Part shown: one piece after another, positions 37,301 to 49,300 of the stretch
Position numbering within the stretch: the first letter of the stretch is position 1
Layout of the letters: every line of letters starts with the position of its first letter
NCBI GenBank assembly: GCA_035048485.1
Contig: CM068590.1
Location: forward strand, 13,128,494-13,192,493
DNA: 64,000 nt
DNA from: Pteria penguin
Taxonomy: Eukaryota; Mollusca; Bivalvia; Pterioida; Pteriidae
Direction of reading: 5' to 3'
Program-made: the position numbers and the translations under genes
Notes under the pieces: generated by a model
What the model was told of the DNA's origin: nothing
What the model saw: only the letters and a program-made list of their open reading frames with translations
The model's database searches: none

Positions 37301-40300
37301 AATTCACAAAATATATAAATATTTGAAGAGCAGTGTTGAAACCAAAACAACCGAAAAGTGAACCAAAGAATCTATCTAAGGACAGAGCTACGCATTAGGG
37401 AGATACTCCCTAGTTTTAGAGTGATTTACTTAATTTGATGACTGAAAATTTGAAGTATATATTTCATGTCAGTACTAAAGCACTGAAAACTAGACTTACG
37501 ATACCCTCGGGGACTATCATCCCACCAGCAGTGACACCGGCCTAGTGGTTATAATAAATATAGAAAATATATACCTTGTAATTTAGTGCACCATATGCGC
37601 ATTTCTACAACTTATGTCTCTTCAGTGATGCTCGTTGCCAAATGATTGGAATTCACAAAATATATAAATATTTGAAGAGAAGTGTTGACACCAAAACGAC
37701 CGAAAAGTGAACCAAAGAATCTATCTAAGGACAGAGCTATGCATGAGGGAGATACTCCTTAGTTTTAGAGTGAATTACTTAATTTGATGACTGAAAATTT
37801 GAAGGATATATTTCATGTCAGTAATAAAGCAGTGAAAACTAGACTTATGATGCCCTAGGGGACTATCAGTGCACCAGCAGTGACACCGGCCTAGTGGTTA
37901 TAATAAATATAGAAAATATATACCTTGTAATTTAGTGCACCATATGCGCATTTCGACAACTTATGTCTCTTCAGTGATGCTCGTTGCCAAATGATTGGAA
38001 TTCACAAAATATATAAATATTTGAAGAGCAGTGTTGAAAACAAAACGACCGAAAAGTGAACCAAAGAAGCTATCTACGGACAGAGGTATGCATGAGGGAG
38101 ATACTCCCTAGTTTTAGAGTGATTTACTTAATTTGATGACTGAAAATGTGAAGTATATATTTCATGTCAGTACTAAAGCACTGAAAACTAGACTTGCGAT
38201 GCCCTCGGGGACTATCAGTCCACCAGCAGTGACACCGGCCTAGTGGTTATAATAAATATAGAAAATATATACCTTGTAATTTAGTGCACCATATGCGCAT
38301 TTCGACAACTTATGTCTCTTCAGTGATGCTCGTGGCCAAATGATTGGAATTCACAAAATATATAAATATTTGAAGAGCAATGTTGAAACCAAAAGGACCG
38401 AAAAGTGAACCAAAGAATCAGGACCGAAAAGTGAACCAAAGAATCTATCTAAGGACAGAGCTATGCATGAGGGAGATACTCCTTAGTTTTATAGTGATTG
38501 ACTTAATGTGATGACTGAAAATTTGAAGTATATATTTTATGTCAGTACTAAAGCACTGAAAACTAGACTTATGATGCCCTCGGGGATAAGGGTAATACAA
38601 TTAACACACCTTCACAGTACATGTATTGTAAAATAAATATTGCAATTTTAGGAATAGCATTTTGATATTTTTGAATTTGATACAGTACTATATACATGTA
38701 TCATCAATGTATGATTAGGAAAGAAACAAGTAGTTTATGTTTATTTTTATTCTGTTTTACTTTATGCAAAAATTGTTTCAAGTACATATACATCGTACGC
38801 TGTTTTGAAAGTATCGATAGATTTTTTCATCTTTGCACTGGATTAATCTGAAGCAGTGAAGAATCATATTTTGTGTGCCATGTCTACTGGTGCCCATGAC
38901 ACTGGGCCTTGGCTTCACTGTCTCCTCCAAAAGACTAGATACTTATGTGGAACCAGTGGGGTTCAATCTTGCAACTTCTTGGTCTCTTTACCTTAACAAA
39001 CTCTTTTCTGTTGGTACATTTTGGGCTGGAACCCATGAACTTTCACTGACTTTACTCTAATAGACATTTTTCTTTTGGTACATGATGGGCTCAAACCTAC
39101 GGTATGACTTCTCTGTCACTTTTCCGTACCAGTAATAGACAATTTTCTATTTGTACTGTACATGATGCCATACATACTACATTTCCAGGGGTGTTAATTA
39201 AGACCTTAATGCTTGGATTGGGAGTTCATAGTAAAATGACATAGATTTAAGCAGGAAAAAATCATGCATGTATGTCTGGCATGTAGCCAGGCATAAAATT
39301 AAACATTAATGGGAAAAGGTGCATGTACTTGAATATTTGAGTTACTTCCAATGTCTGTCATTGTAAAGTTGAAAATGTAGTATATATATATCTTATTCAT
39401 GCTACCTGTTAAATTTGTTATTTTGTATGATTTTCGGGGGGATGGGATATTGTCAATATTTACACTTCAGTGAAATATCTATGTTGCTAACATGTATGAT
39501 GCAATAGCTTAATACTGACCTAATATAGTGAAAATTCAGGTTTGGAGGAATTACATACCTAATTTGGTTAAATTATACACAATTTTTGTGTCATATAACT
39601 CCAAATAGTGAATATGCTGGACAAGGAAAGTAATACCAACTCCCAATAAATTTTATGAACCAGGGACTACATTGTATCACATGTTATTTGTACATACAGA
39701 CATAAGTCTTCTTATTTCTATATTTCTTCATCAGGTCAAAATTTGATGACTGATAATTTGAAGTATATATTTCATGTCAGTACTAAAGCACTGAAAACTA
39801 GACTTATGATGACCTCGGGGACTATCAGTCCACCAGCAGTGACACCGGCCTAGTGGTTATAATAAATATAGAAAATATATACCTTGTAATTTACTGCACC
39901 ATATGCGCATTTCGACAACTTATGTCTCTTCAGTGATGCTCGAGGCCAAATGATTGGAATTCACAAAATATATAAATATTTGAAGAGCAGTGTTGAAACC
40001 AAAACGACCGAAAAGTGAACCAAAGAATCTATCTAAGGACAGAGCTATGCATGAGGGAGATACTCCCTAGTTTTAGAGTGATTTACTTAATTTGATGACT
40101 GAAAATTTGAAGTATATATTTCATGTCAGTACTAAAGCACTGAAAACTAGACTTATGATGCCCTCGGGGACTATCATTCCACCAGCAGTGACACCGGCCT
40201 AGTGGTTATAATAAATATAGAACATATATACCTTGTAATTTAGTGCACCATATGCGCATTTCGACAACTTATGTCTCTTCAGTGATGCATGTGGCCAAAT

Positions 40301-43300
40301 GATTGGAATTCACAAAATATATAAATATTTGAAGAGCAGTGTTGAAACCAAAACGACCAAAAAATGAACCAAAAAATCTATCGAAGGACAGAGCTATGCA
40401 TGAGGGAGATACTCCTTAGTTTTAGAGTGATTTACTTAATTTGATGACTGAAAATTTGAAGTATACATTTCATGTCAGTACTTAAGCACTGAAAACTAGA
40501 CTTATGATGCCCTCGGGGATAAGGGTAATACAATTAACACATCTGCACAGTACATGTATTGTAAAATAAATATTGCAATTTTAGGAATAGCATTTTGATA
40601 TTTTTGAATTTGATACAGTACAATATACATGTATCACCAATGTATGATTAGGAAAGAAACAACTAGTTTATGTTTATTTTTATTCTGTTTTACTTTATGC
40701 AAAAATTGCTTCAAGTACATATATATCGTACGCTATTGTGAAAGTATCGATAGATTTTTTCATCTTTGCACTGGATTAATCTGAAGCAGTGAAGAATCAT
40801 ATTTTGTGTGCCATGTCTACTGGTGCCCATGACACTGGGCCTTGGCTTCACTGTCTCCTCCAAAAGACTAGATACTTATGTGGAACCAGTGGGGTTCGAT
40901 CTTGCAACTTCTTGGTCTCTTTACCTTAACAAACTCTTTTCTTTTGGTACATTTTGGGCTTGAACCCATGAACTTTCACTGACTTTACTCTAATAGACAT
41001 TTTTCTTTTGGTACATGATGGGCTCAAACCTACGGTATGACTTCTCTGTCACTTTTCCGTACCAGTAATAGACAATTTTCTATTTGTACTGTACATGATG
41101 CCATACATACTACATTTCCAGGGGTGTTAATTAAGACCTTAATGCTTGGATTGGGAGTTCATAGTAAAATGACATAGATTTATGCAGGAAAAAATCATGC
41201 ATGTATGTCTGGCATGTAGCCAGGCATAAAATTAAACATTAATGGGAAAAGGTGCATGTACTTGAATATTTGAGTTACTTCCAATGTCTGTCATTGTAAA
41301 GTTGAAAATGTAGTATATATATATCTTATTCATGCTACCTGTTAAATTTGTTATTTTGTATGATTTTCGGGGGGATGGGATATTGTCAATATTTACACTT
41401 CAGTGAAATATCTATGTTGCTTACATGTATGATGCTATAGCTTAATACTGACCTAATATAGCGAAAATTCAGGTTTGGAGGAATTACATACCTAATTTCG
41501 TTAAATTATACACAATTTTTGTGTCATATACCTCCAAATAGTGAATATGCTGGACAAGGAAAGTAACACCAACTCCCAATAAATTTTATCAATCAGGGTC
41601 TACATTGTATCACATGTTATTTGTACATACAGACATAAGTCTTCTTATTTCTATATTTCTTCATCAGGCCAAAATTAAAATGAAAATTCTGCATTATATT
41701 CCCCTACCTTTGATGCAATTTTCTACATGTACCCCTGGTCCATTTCTTGTTAATTTTTTAAATTTAACTTATGTCAGACTATATGAAAATGGCACAAAAC
41801 ATGCATATTATTACCAAATTCTGCATCTTTGATTTTGGTTCTGTATTAATATTTAAACTCTGAAAGTTGATTAGTAATGTCATCATCATTCAATGTTTAC
41901 CTGGTCTAATCCTTCTTACTCAGTACCCAATTCCTCTTAAAACAATAGAATAAAAGATAAAATTTGTGACTCACCTCAATTTACTTATTTTTTTTTTTAT
42001 AAAAGTTGAATAATAATGTAAAATTTTCCTTTTTATTTTGGCTTTAGGATTCCACCGTTTCCATATTTTTATTTTTTCTTTAATTTACAAATTACATGTA
42101 TGTTTATTATGTTGATAATTTCAAAGTTGATATAAAAAATTAAGATGCTAAATTATTAAAATATATTAAAACCATGTCAGTGTTTTTTCTTGTCAAAAAT
42201 TGATTCATTTTTGTGTTGTACATGTATAAAGTATATGTACATGCACAATGTGGTTGTTAATCAAATATGAATGAAGCTTCTTTCTCAAACACATACTCAT
42301 GAATAGGTTCCTCATTGCCAATGGGGCCATGATCATCGAGAAATTCATAGAATGAAACTTCTAACACATGACGATTCAGGCAATTGCCATGAAACCCCTC
42401 ATGCTCTGTTATACATTGCATGTCATCTGCTATTTTTTCCTTGATAGGCAAAACATCTTTGCAGCAAAGACACTCTCTTACTGAAGGCATTATGCTGCAA
42501 TTTCTACACTTGCACCTGCAAGAAGTTTTAGTGCTTTAATACAATAAGAATTACTAGCAATGAGCAATATTACTGGTATATCTATTATCAGTGTATTGCG
42601 CTATCTCAAATGGCAACAGTAAATTATTGCAATATGAAATTGAAAGACTGATATCAGTGATGCAATCATTACTGATTAAAAAAAGAAACTTTAACAATAA
42701 TTAATATGCCCTATATATATGTTATAACTACTGTTAGGAAATACATAAAACCATAACAGATATCTCATCTCAGATCCAAGGACAGATAGTGAATTCATGA
42801 AACTGCTATACAAAGTGTAACTATAATTAAATCTGCATTACAAATGTATGTTTTTTCTACATGTATTTCCTAGTGATGAAACAATTAGGAATGTAAAGCC
42901 AACTAAAGCACTAAAACTTCTTGCAGTCAGTGTCACTGGTCACATGTAAAATCATGAATGCTATTTGACAACCCCCCCTTTTTTTATTAGATCCTATACA
43001 TAATGTACAGGTACACCTACATGTATGTCTATATTGATCAATATCGAAGAAGTACCAAACCGTTAATTATTCTCAAAGTCCAAGGACAGATACAAAATCA
43101 TGCAAGTTTCAAAAAGGAACATGTTGTGAACCCAGAAATATTGAAAAATTCCGAGGTGAGACCAGGTGCCAGGGGAGATTAAGCGTCTCCTCTCCTGTTT
43201 GCATACATCACCCGTCACAGCAGTTCTTAAAGAATCATGTCAAAATCAAGAGTCTTGGTTTTCTAATTGCACATACGAAAGTACAAAACTGGTATACAAG

Positions 43301-46300
43301 GTCATATTTGGTGTTCACTGAACAGGTCATTAAGTCGCATTCCAGAATATTATCAATCATACTAGAAAGAGGCACATGACGTTATGCATAAATCCACCTG
43401 AAATTTCAGTGGGCATTAGGACTGGACATTTAAATGAGCTATCAAGCTGTCCACTTACCTGTATGTTAATTCCAACTGGCTCTTACAAGAATGTCCACTG
43501 TGTCCACTGGTCATTTTTGATGCCCACTCTAAAAATGCCCAATGTGACCAGTGGGCAAATTAAGTTCCACTCGGACTGTACTGTAATATTCTTTTACTTA
43601 CATATGTATATATTTGAGCAGTTTTGTGCATGTTGCTTTTATTTATGAAATTTGACATTTAAAAAGTACAGGTGATGCATTCTCTTACATAATTGATGTA
43701 GGCACATTGTAAGATAGCCATCTTATACCGCTACTTGGATCCGCCTCGTAACGTGGATATGACCCGGTAAAGGGACAGACTGTTTATCTAAACACCGGAA
43801 TTACGACGTTACATTCTAATCCTACTCATTGAACTTTTCACCGGAGTCATCTCTACCTGGAGGGATATGAAAAACTTAAGAGGGACATGAAAAACTTATA
43901 AAAATCCAAGAAACTATACATGGGACTAATCACCGAAGTCACCGCCACTTAGAGGGACAAGATAACTTATAATTTAATAGATTTGTACTATGGTAGTAAT
44001 AGTAAATGTCATCTCAAACTATGAAAACTAATAGATTTGTACTATTGTGGTAATAAATAAATGTCATCCCAATTTAAGTACCGCTCGTAAAAAGAGAGGA
44101 GATTTCGTATAAAAGATTCAGCGGTCGTAAGGCCGGTCAGATCCCGACTTGGACCCAAACTGCGGCACTCGACCATCACGTAAGAAACTTTGACTTGGGG
44201 ATCTCGCTCTCTATTGGCTCTATTTATTATCACATCTCTACAGATAAAACTTATTGTTGTCATTTGTAAATTTACTTATTTCTTTAATTATAAACAATAG
44301 CTGTATAATTGATATTGGGTTTAGATTATTAAAAGTTAATCTATGAGATTCGTTGTTATTCATTGTTAGTTCACTTCACTGTTTAGTTGTTTCTTTTAAC
44401 AAATGTTTAACCATTAGACTCTTTAAAGAACCGTGTGTTATCTAACATACAGACTTGTTATTTTGGCTGCCTTAGACCTGGATAGGACTCTGATTGGTGG
44501 AAGAGAAATCACTGAAAAGTAAGTTGACTTTGTGTTTCCCTCACGTTATCATTTTGTACAGGCTTATTATCGTTATTATTATCAATTGTTATAATTAAAG
44601 AAAATGGCAGAAGTACAAGAACTAATTAACGCATTAGGTCATCAAATGCAGGGAATTCAACATGGGTTACATGCTATTAGCAAGGGCCACATAAGATGGG
44701 AAATAGAAACATATAGAGGGGAGAAGTCAAAGTTTCGCGAGTGGATAAAAGATATTGAAAAATATGCCACTATCAATAATTTAGAAGACTCAGAAATGTT
44801 AGGGCTCGCATATCAAACGACAAAAGGTACCTTAAATGATTTTATTGGGAAAGTGTTTAGGACACAGGGATATACGTGGAATAGACTTAAAAGCGAACTA
44901 GCGGTTAGGTACGCGGAGGTTAGTGACAAGCAACACGCGCAGGTCTTGTTACGAAATTTAAAACAAAGAAAAAATGAAGAGTTGGCCGCTTTCGGCGATC
45001 GGATAATGGAACTTGCGGAGATCGCATATGAAGATCTCACGGAGATTGGAACTCGCGAGAATTTGGTCAATGTTTTCACGGACGGGTTGCTATACGACTA
45101 CTTGAAAGTTAAGGTCATGAGAGAGAACCCCCGAGACTTGCAACAGGCTATAATTGTAGCCATGACGGAAGAAAATTTCCGTAAACGGGTCAGTTTAAAG
45201 ACCGGGAACCCGAACTTCAGTAAATAAAATTTTCCGACAAATGAACAAGGTCACGTTCCTATGGAAATTGATCATTCTCGACCCCAGCGACGGTCAAATA
45301 CTTGGTGCTCTTATTGTAAACGTAGCAATCACAGTACGGCGAATTGTCGCCGTAGACACAGAGTAAACGAAGTCTCTAATAAAGGGACTCGGAACCCGCA
45401 TGCAGAGTATGTGTGCTATTTCTGTAAAAAGAAAGGTCACATTAAGCGTGATTGTTTTGCCTATCTAAATCAACAGGGAAACGAGTAGACGCCCCTTCTG
45501 TAAGGACCAACGGGGGAGGCTTAAAAAGAAGGTCACAAAAAGACGGGTAATTAATTTGGCGGGTAGTCCAAACTCATGTTTAATCAAAATTGGAAAACAA
45601 AAATATAGGTCTTTAGTTGATACTGGTGCAGAAGTTTCTTTAATTCATAGGCGTGTATTTGAAGGGATCAAAGATCCACCAAAATTACTTAAAGGTAGGA
45701 TAGCCTTACAATCAGTAAATGGGGAAGAATTAAAATAGATGGATCAGTCAATTTAGAAATAATTATAGGAGGGAATAAAATTGTTAAAGCATTCTATGTT
45801 ACTCCAATTATGAATAGAAATGTTATATTAGGAAGGGATTTTCTAACAACTCATGGTGCACGCATTTATTTTGATTTAGGCTCTATGCGCATTGGTGAAA
45901 CTTATGTTCCTTTAGAAGAGGATATTCATATCAGTAGTTTAGTACGTTTAAATTGGAAGGTTAAAATTAAGCCAAATACTGTTACTATATGCATGACAAA
46001 AACAAAACAATATATTCCTATTGGTGAAATGGTAGAAATCTCTCCTTCTGACAAGGGTTTCGTTGATTCAGAACCTAACTTAGTGACACAGCCTTCCGTA
46101 TTGACTCTGAACGACAGACGACATATACCTGTTATGTTGACAAACACGACTGGGAAAATGCTACAATTAAGGCTCGGAACTGTAGTCGGAAAAATTGAGA
46201 CTGTAGGTGACAAGGTTAATGAAGTTTTTGAGGTCTACAACCAACCGACGTCCAACAAATTTGATTTAACGGACATTATTACGGACGACCAATTTCGTGT

Positions 46301-49300
46301 ACAGATTGAACAATTAGTAAGTACAAATAGAAACATTTTCGCCCAGACAGACAGCGAATTGGGACGCACTAAGACCGTAAAGATGACAATCGACACAGGT
46401 GACCACAAACCCATAAAATTAAGACCGTATCGCGTGCAACTACAGCACCGGAAAACCGTAGATCGTGCAATAAACGAGATGCTAGACGCGGATATAATCA
46501 CTCGTTCGCAATCCCCCTGGGCATTTCCGTTAGTAATAGTATCGAAGAAGGACGGTTCTTCTCGCATGTGCGTTTAATTTAGAAACCTGAATAAAATAAC
46601 TAAACCAATTTCCTACCCGCTCCCTTTGATAGATGATATTTTGGCTCAATTAGGTGATGCTAAGTATTATAATAAATTAGATCTAGAATCTGGGTATTGG
46701 CAGGTAGCCATGGACCCCAAGGATAAAGAGAAAACAGCTTTCACTTGTCATAAAGGTCTGTTCCAGTTCAACGTTTTACCTTTTGGATTAATGGGAGGTC
46801 CCGGTGTATTTCAACAATTAATGTCAATAGTCTTAGAGGGATACGAAGACTTCAGCCTTGCTTATTTAAATGATGTAATAATTTGATCAAAATCAGAAGA
46901 AGAACACCTTTCTCACATTCAAAAAGTATTTGACAGACTAAAACAACATAATTTGAAATTAAAACTGAAGAAATGTTCATTCTTTGAAAAGGAAACGGAT
47001 TATTTGGGGTTTGTTATAAACGAAAATGGAATCAAACCGGACCCGGAAAAGGTGAAGGCCATTCGAACTTTACCAGCTCCCACTAATGTTAAGGAAGTCA
47101 GAAGTTTTATTGGTATGTGTAGTTATTACCGTAGATTTATCCCAAATTTTTCAAAAATAGCCGAACCTTTGATAGCGTTAACCAGAAAATATTCACGTTT
47201 CAGTTGGGATTCGAACTGTCAGAAAGCATTTGACTTTCTGAAGGACAGCTTAACAGTGGTTCCCTTATTAGCATATCCTGATGTAAACAAACAGTATACT
47301 CTGTATACTGACGCGAGTGACACGTGTATCGGCGCCTGCCTGACACAGCCGTGTGCTGATTCGGCAGATGAGATCCCTAACGTAGTAAATGAGAAACCTG
47401 TACCCCTGTAACCCTACAAACTGTAATCGTACTCCACACGGAGATGTGAAAGTTACAGATATAGACGTACATAAGAATACGTTTGAGGTAGGTGCTTTGA
47501 ATTCGAACCACTTTGATCCCAGAGACTTTGCAAGTTACACAGTCAACGAAGCTGACAGAAAAACCTGATGTACCGGAAGTACGAGACGTAAACATGGCAC
47601 AGGAGCAGGACAAAGATGAAAGCGTTGCCAAGTTGAAGACTCAAATTAAACTTGGTGATGCTCTATCATCAGACTTAAAGAGATTCATAGTCGATGATGA
47701 TGTCTTGTATTTTGTTTCGAACCCTGATGATGATCCTGTTTTACGGTTGTACATTCCTTCTCACATGAGAGAACAGGTTTTGAAGCAATATCATGATAAT
47801 ATGGGCCATTTTGGTGTAGAAAGGTCATTTTTCAACATCAAGAGCAAATATTATTGGCCTGGGTTATATAAACATCTTAATGAATACATAAAGAAGTGTG
47901 TCACATGTCAAACAAGAAATTTCACAAAGGTCAAGGCTCCACTAATGGCTACGGACATTCCCCCGTACGCCTGGGCCAAAGTTGGACTCGATCTGTCGGG
48001 ACCATACCCTACATCGTTGTGGGGAAATAAATATATTGTCGCGTTCGTCGATCTCTACTCAGGTTATCCGGAAGCCTTTGCGGTGAAAGACAAAACGGCA
48101 GACACTATAGTTAATCTGATGATTAATGAAATATTTCCACGATACGGGTCAGTACTTCAATTAGTAACGGATAATGGGACGGAAAACGTTAATCAGAAAA
48201 TGAAGGACACTTTAGAGACCTTGAACATTCACCATGTAACAACGTCATTTTACCATCCTCAAGGCAATGCCAAGGTCGAACGTTTTCACCGAACTTTACA
48301 TGATGTAATGTCTAAACTGCTACGTGACGGACATTCAGTATGGGACTTGTATCTGAATCAAACTCTGGCTGCTATTCGGTTTAGTATTAGTGATTCTACT
48401 AAATTCTCTCCTTTCTTTCTTCTATATAACCGTGATGTAGTTCTTCCACTTGATACCATACTAAAACCACGAAGAAAATATCTCGGTGAAGACGAATACA
48501 AGATCGCCCTACAAATACAACACCAAGCTTTTCGTGCCGTCCACAGAAATTTGAAGAAGGCTAAGAAAACACAAACCAAATATGCTGACCGTAATGCCAA
48601 GGACACACCCTTCAAGATAGGAGACCCCGTATTTTATCGGAACTTTGACCGGAAGAACAAGTTTGATGTGAGATGGCGGCCATATTTCCGCATCATTGAA
48701 CAAACAACTCCGGTAAGTTTCAAGATAAAGAATCAGTTGACGGGAAGCATAACCAAGGCCCATGCGGAACAACTCCGAATGGCACATATAGAAGAATGGG
48801 AAGTACCCCAAGACGCGGCCGGAAACATAATACGCCGTGCGCAATACGTGGTGCCACCGGAAGATGAATCTTCTGAGGCCGAGTCAATGGATTCAAACCC
48901 AAGACCAGACCACGAAGGAACGTTAGCCCGTATGGCCGATCGGCTTCGGCAAGAGCGGGATAACTCCGAAGAGGAAGACGATATTCCCCTCAAGGAGCTG
49001 CGAGATCGCATAAGACAAAGGCGGTCTCGTCAAGAAGAACAAGAAGAAGAATTTGCCTCGTCGCCAGAAGAATACGTCGCGACAAATGCCTGGGACGAGA
49101 TGAACATGGAGGTAGACGCAATACAAACTCGTGTCACCTCCAAGATATAATTGCATGATTGCTAATTCGGCAACTAACCTTATTTGGTGTCTACGGGTAG
49201 TGGATAAGGGAATGTATTACCCTGAGCCGTATAAAATGTAATCAACAATTTGATTTATGTACCATTAATGTAATCAACAATTTGATTGATGTAACCTTAA

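Noticed and set aside
19401..38585. Could the regular 349-bp array be a CRISPR array?
   Set aside because: The whole unit repeats with no variable spacers, the unit is far too long, and the setting is an animal intron. It is a satellite.
38584..38600. 'ggggataagggtaat' resembling a homing-endonuclease site (I-SceI-like)
   Set aside because: The match is partial, no endonuclease gene is nearby, and it marks an ordinary satellite breakpoint.
38875..39060. 61-codon frame in segment A
   Set aside because: No domain is recognised, and the DNA is better explained by degenerate ~64-bp repeats.
43376..43648. 90-codon frame in intron 1 of the ballast-like gene
   Set aside because: No family similarity is seen and it contains short internal DNA repeats; not supported as an exon.
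44042..44263. 73-codon minus-strand frame present twice (also 51197-51418)
   Set aside because: It lies within the LTRs, duplicated only because the LTRs are.
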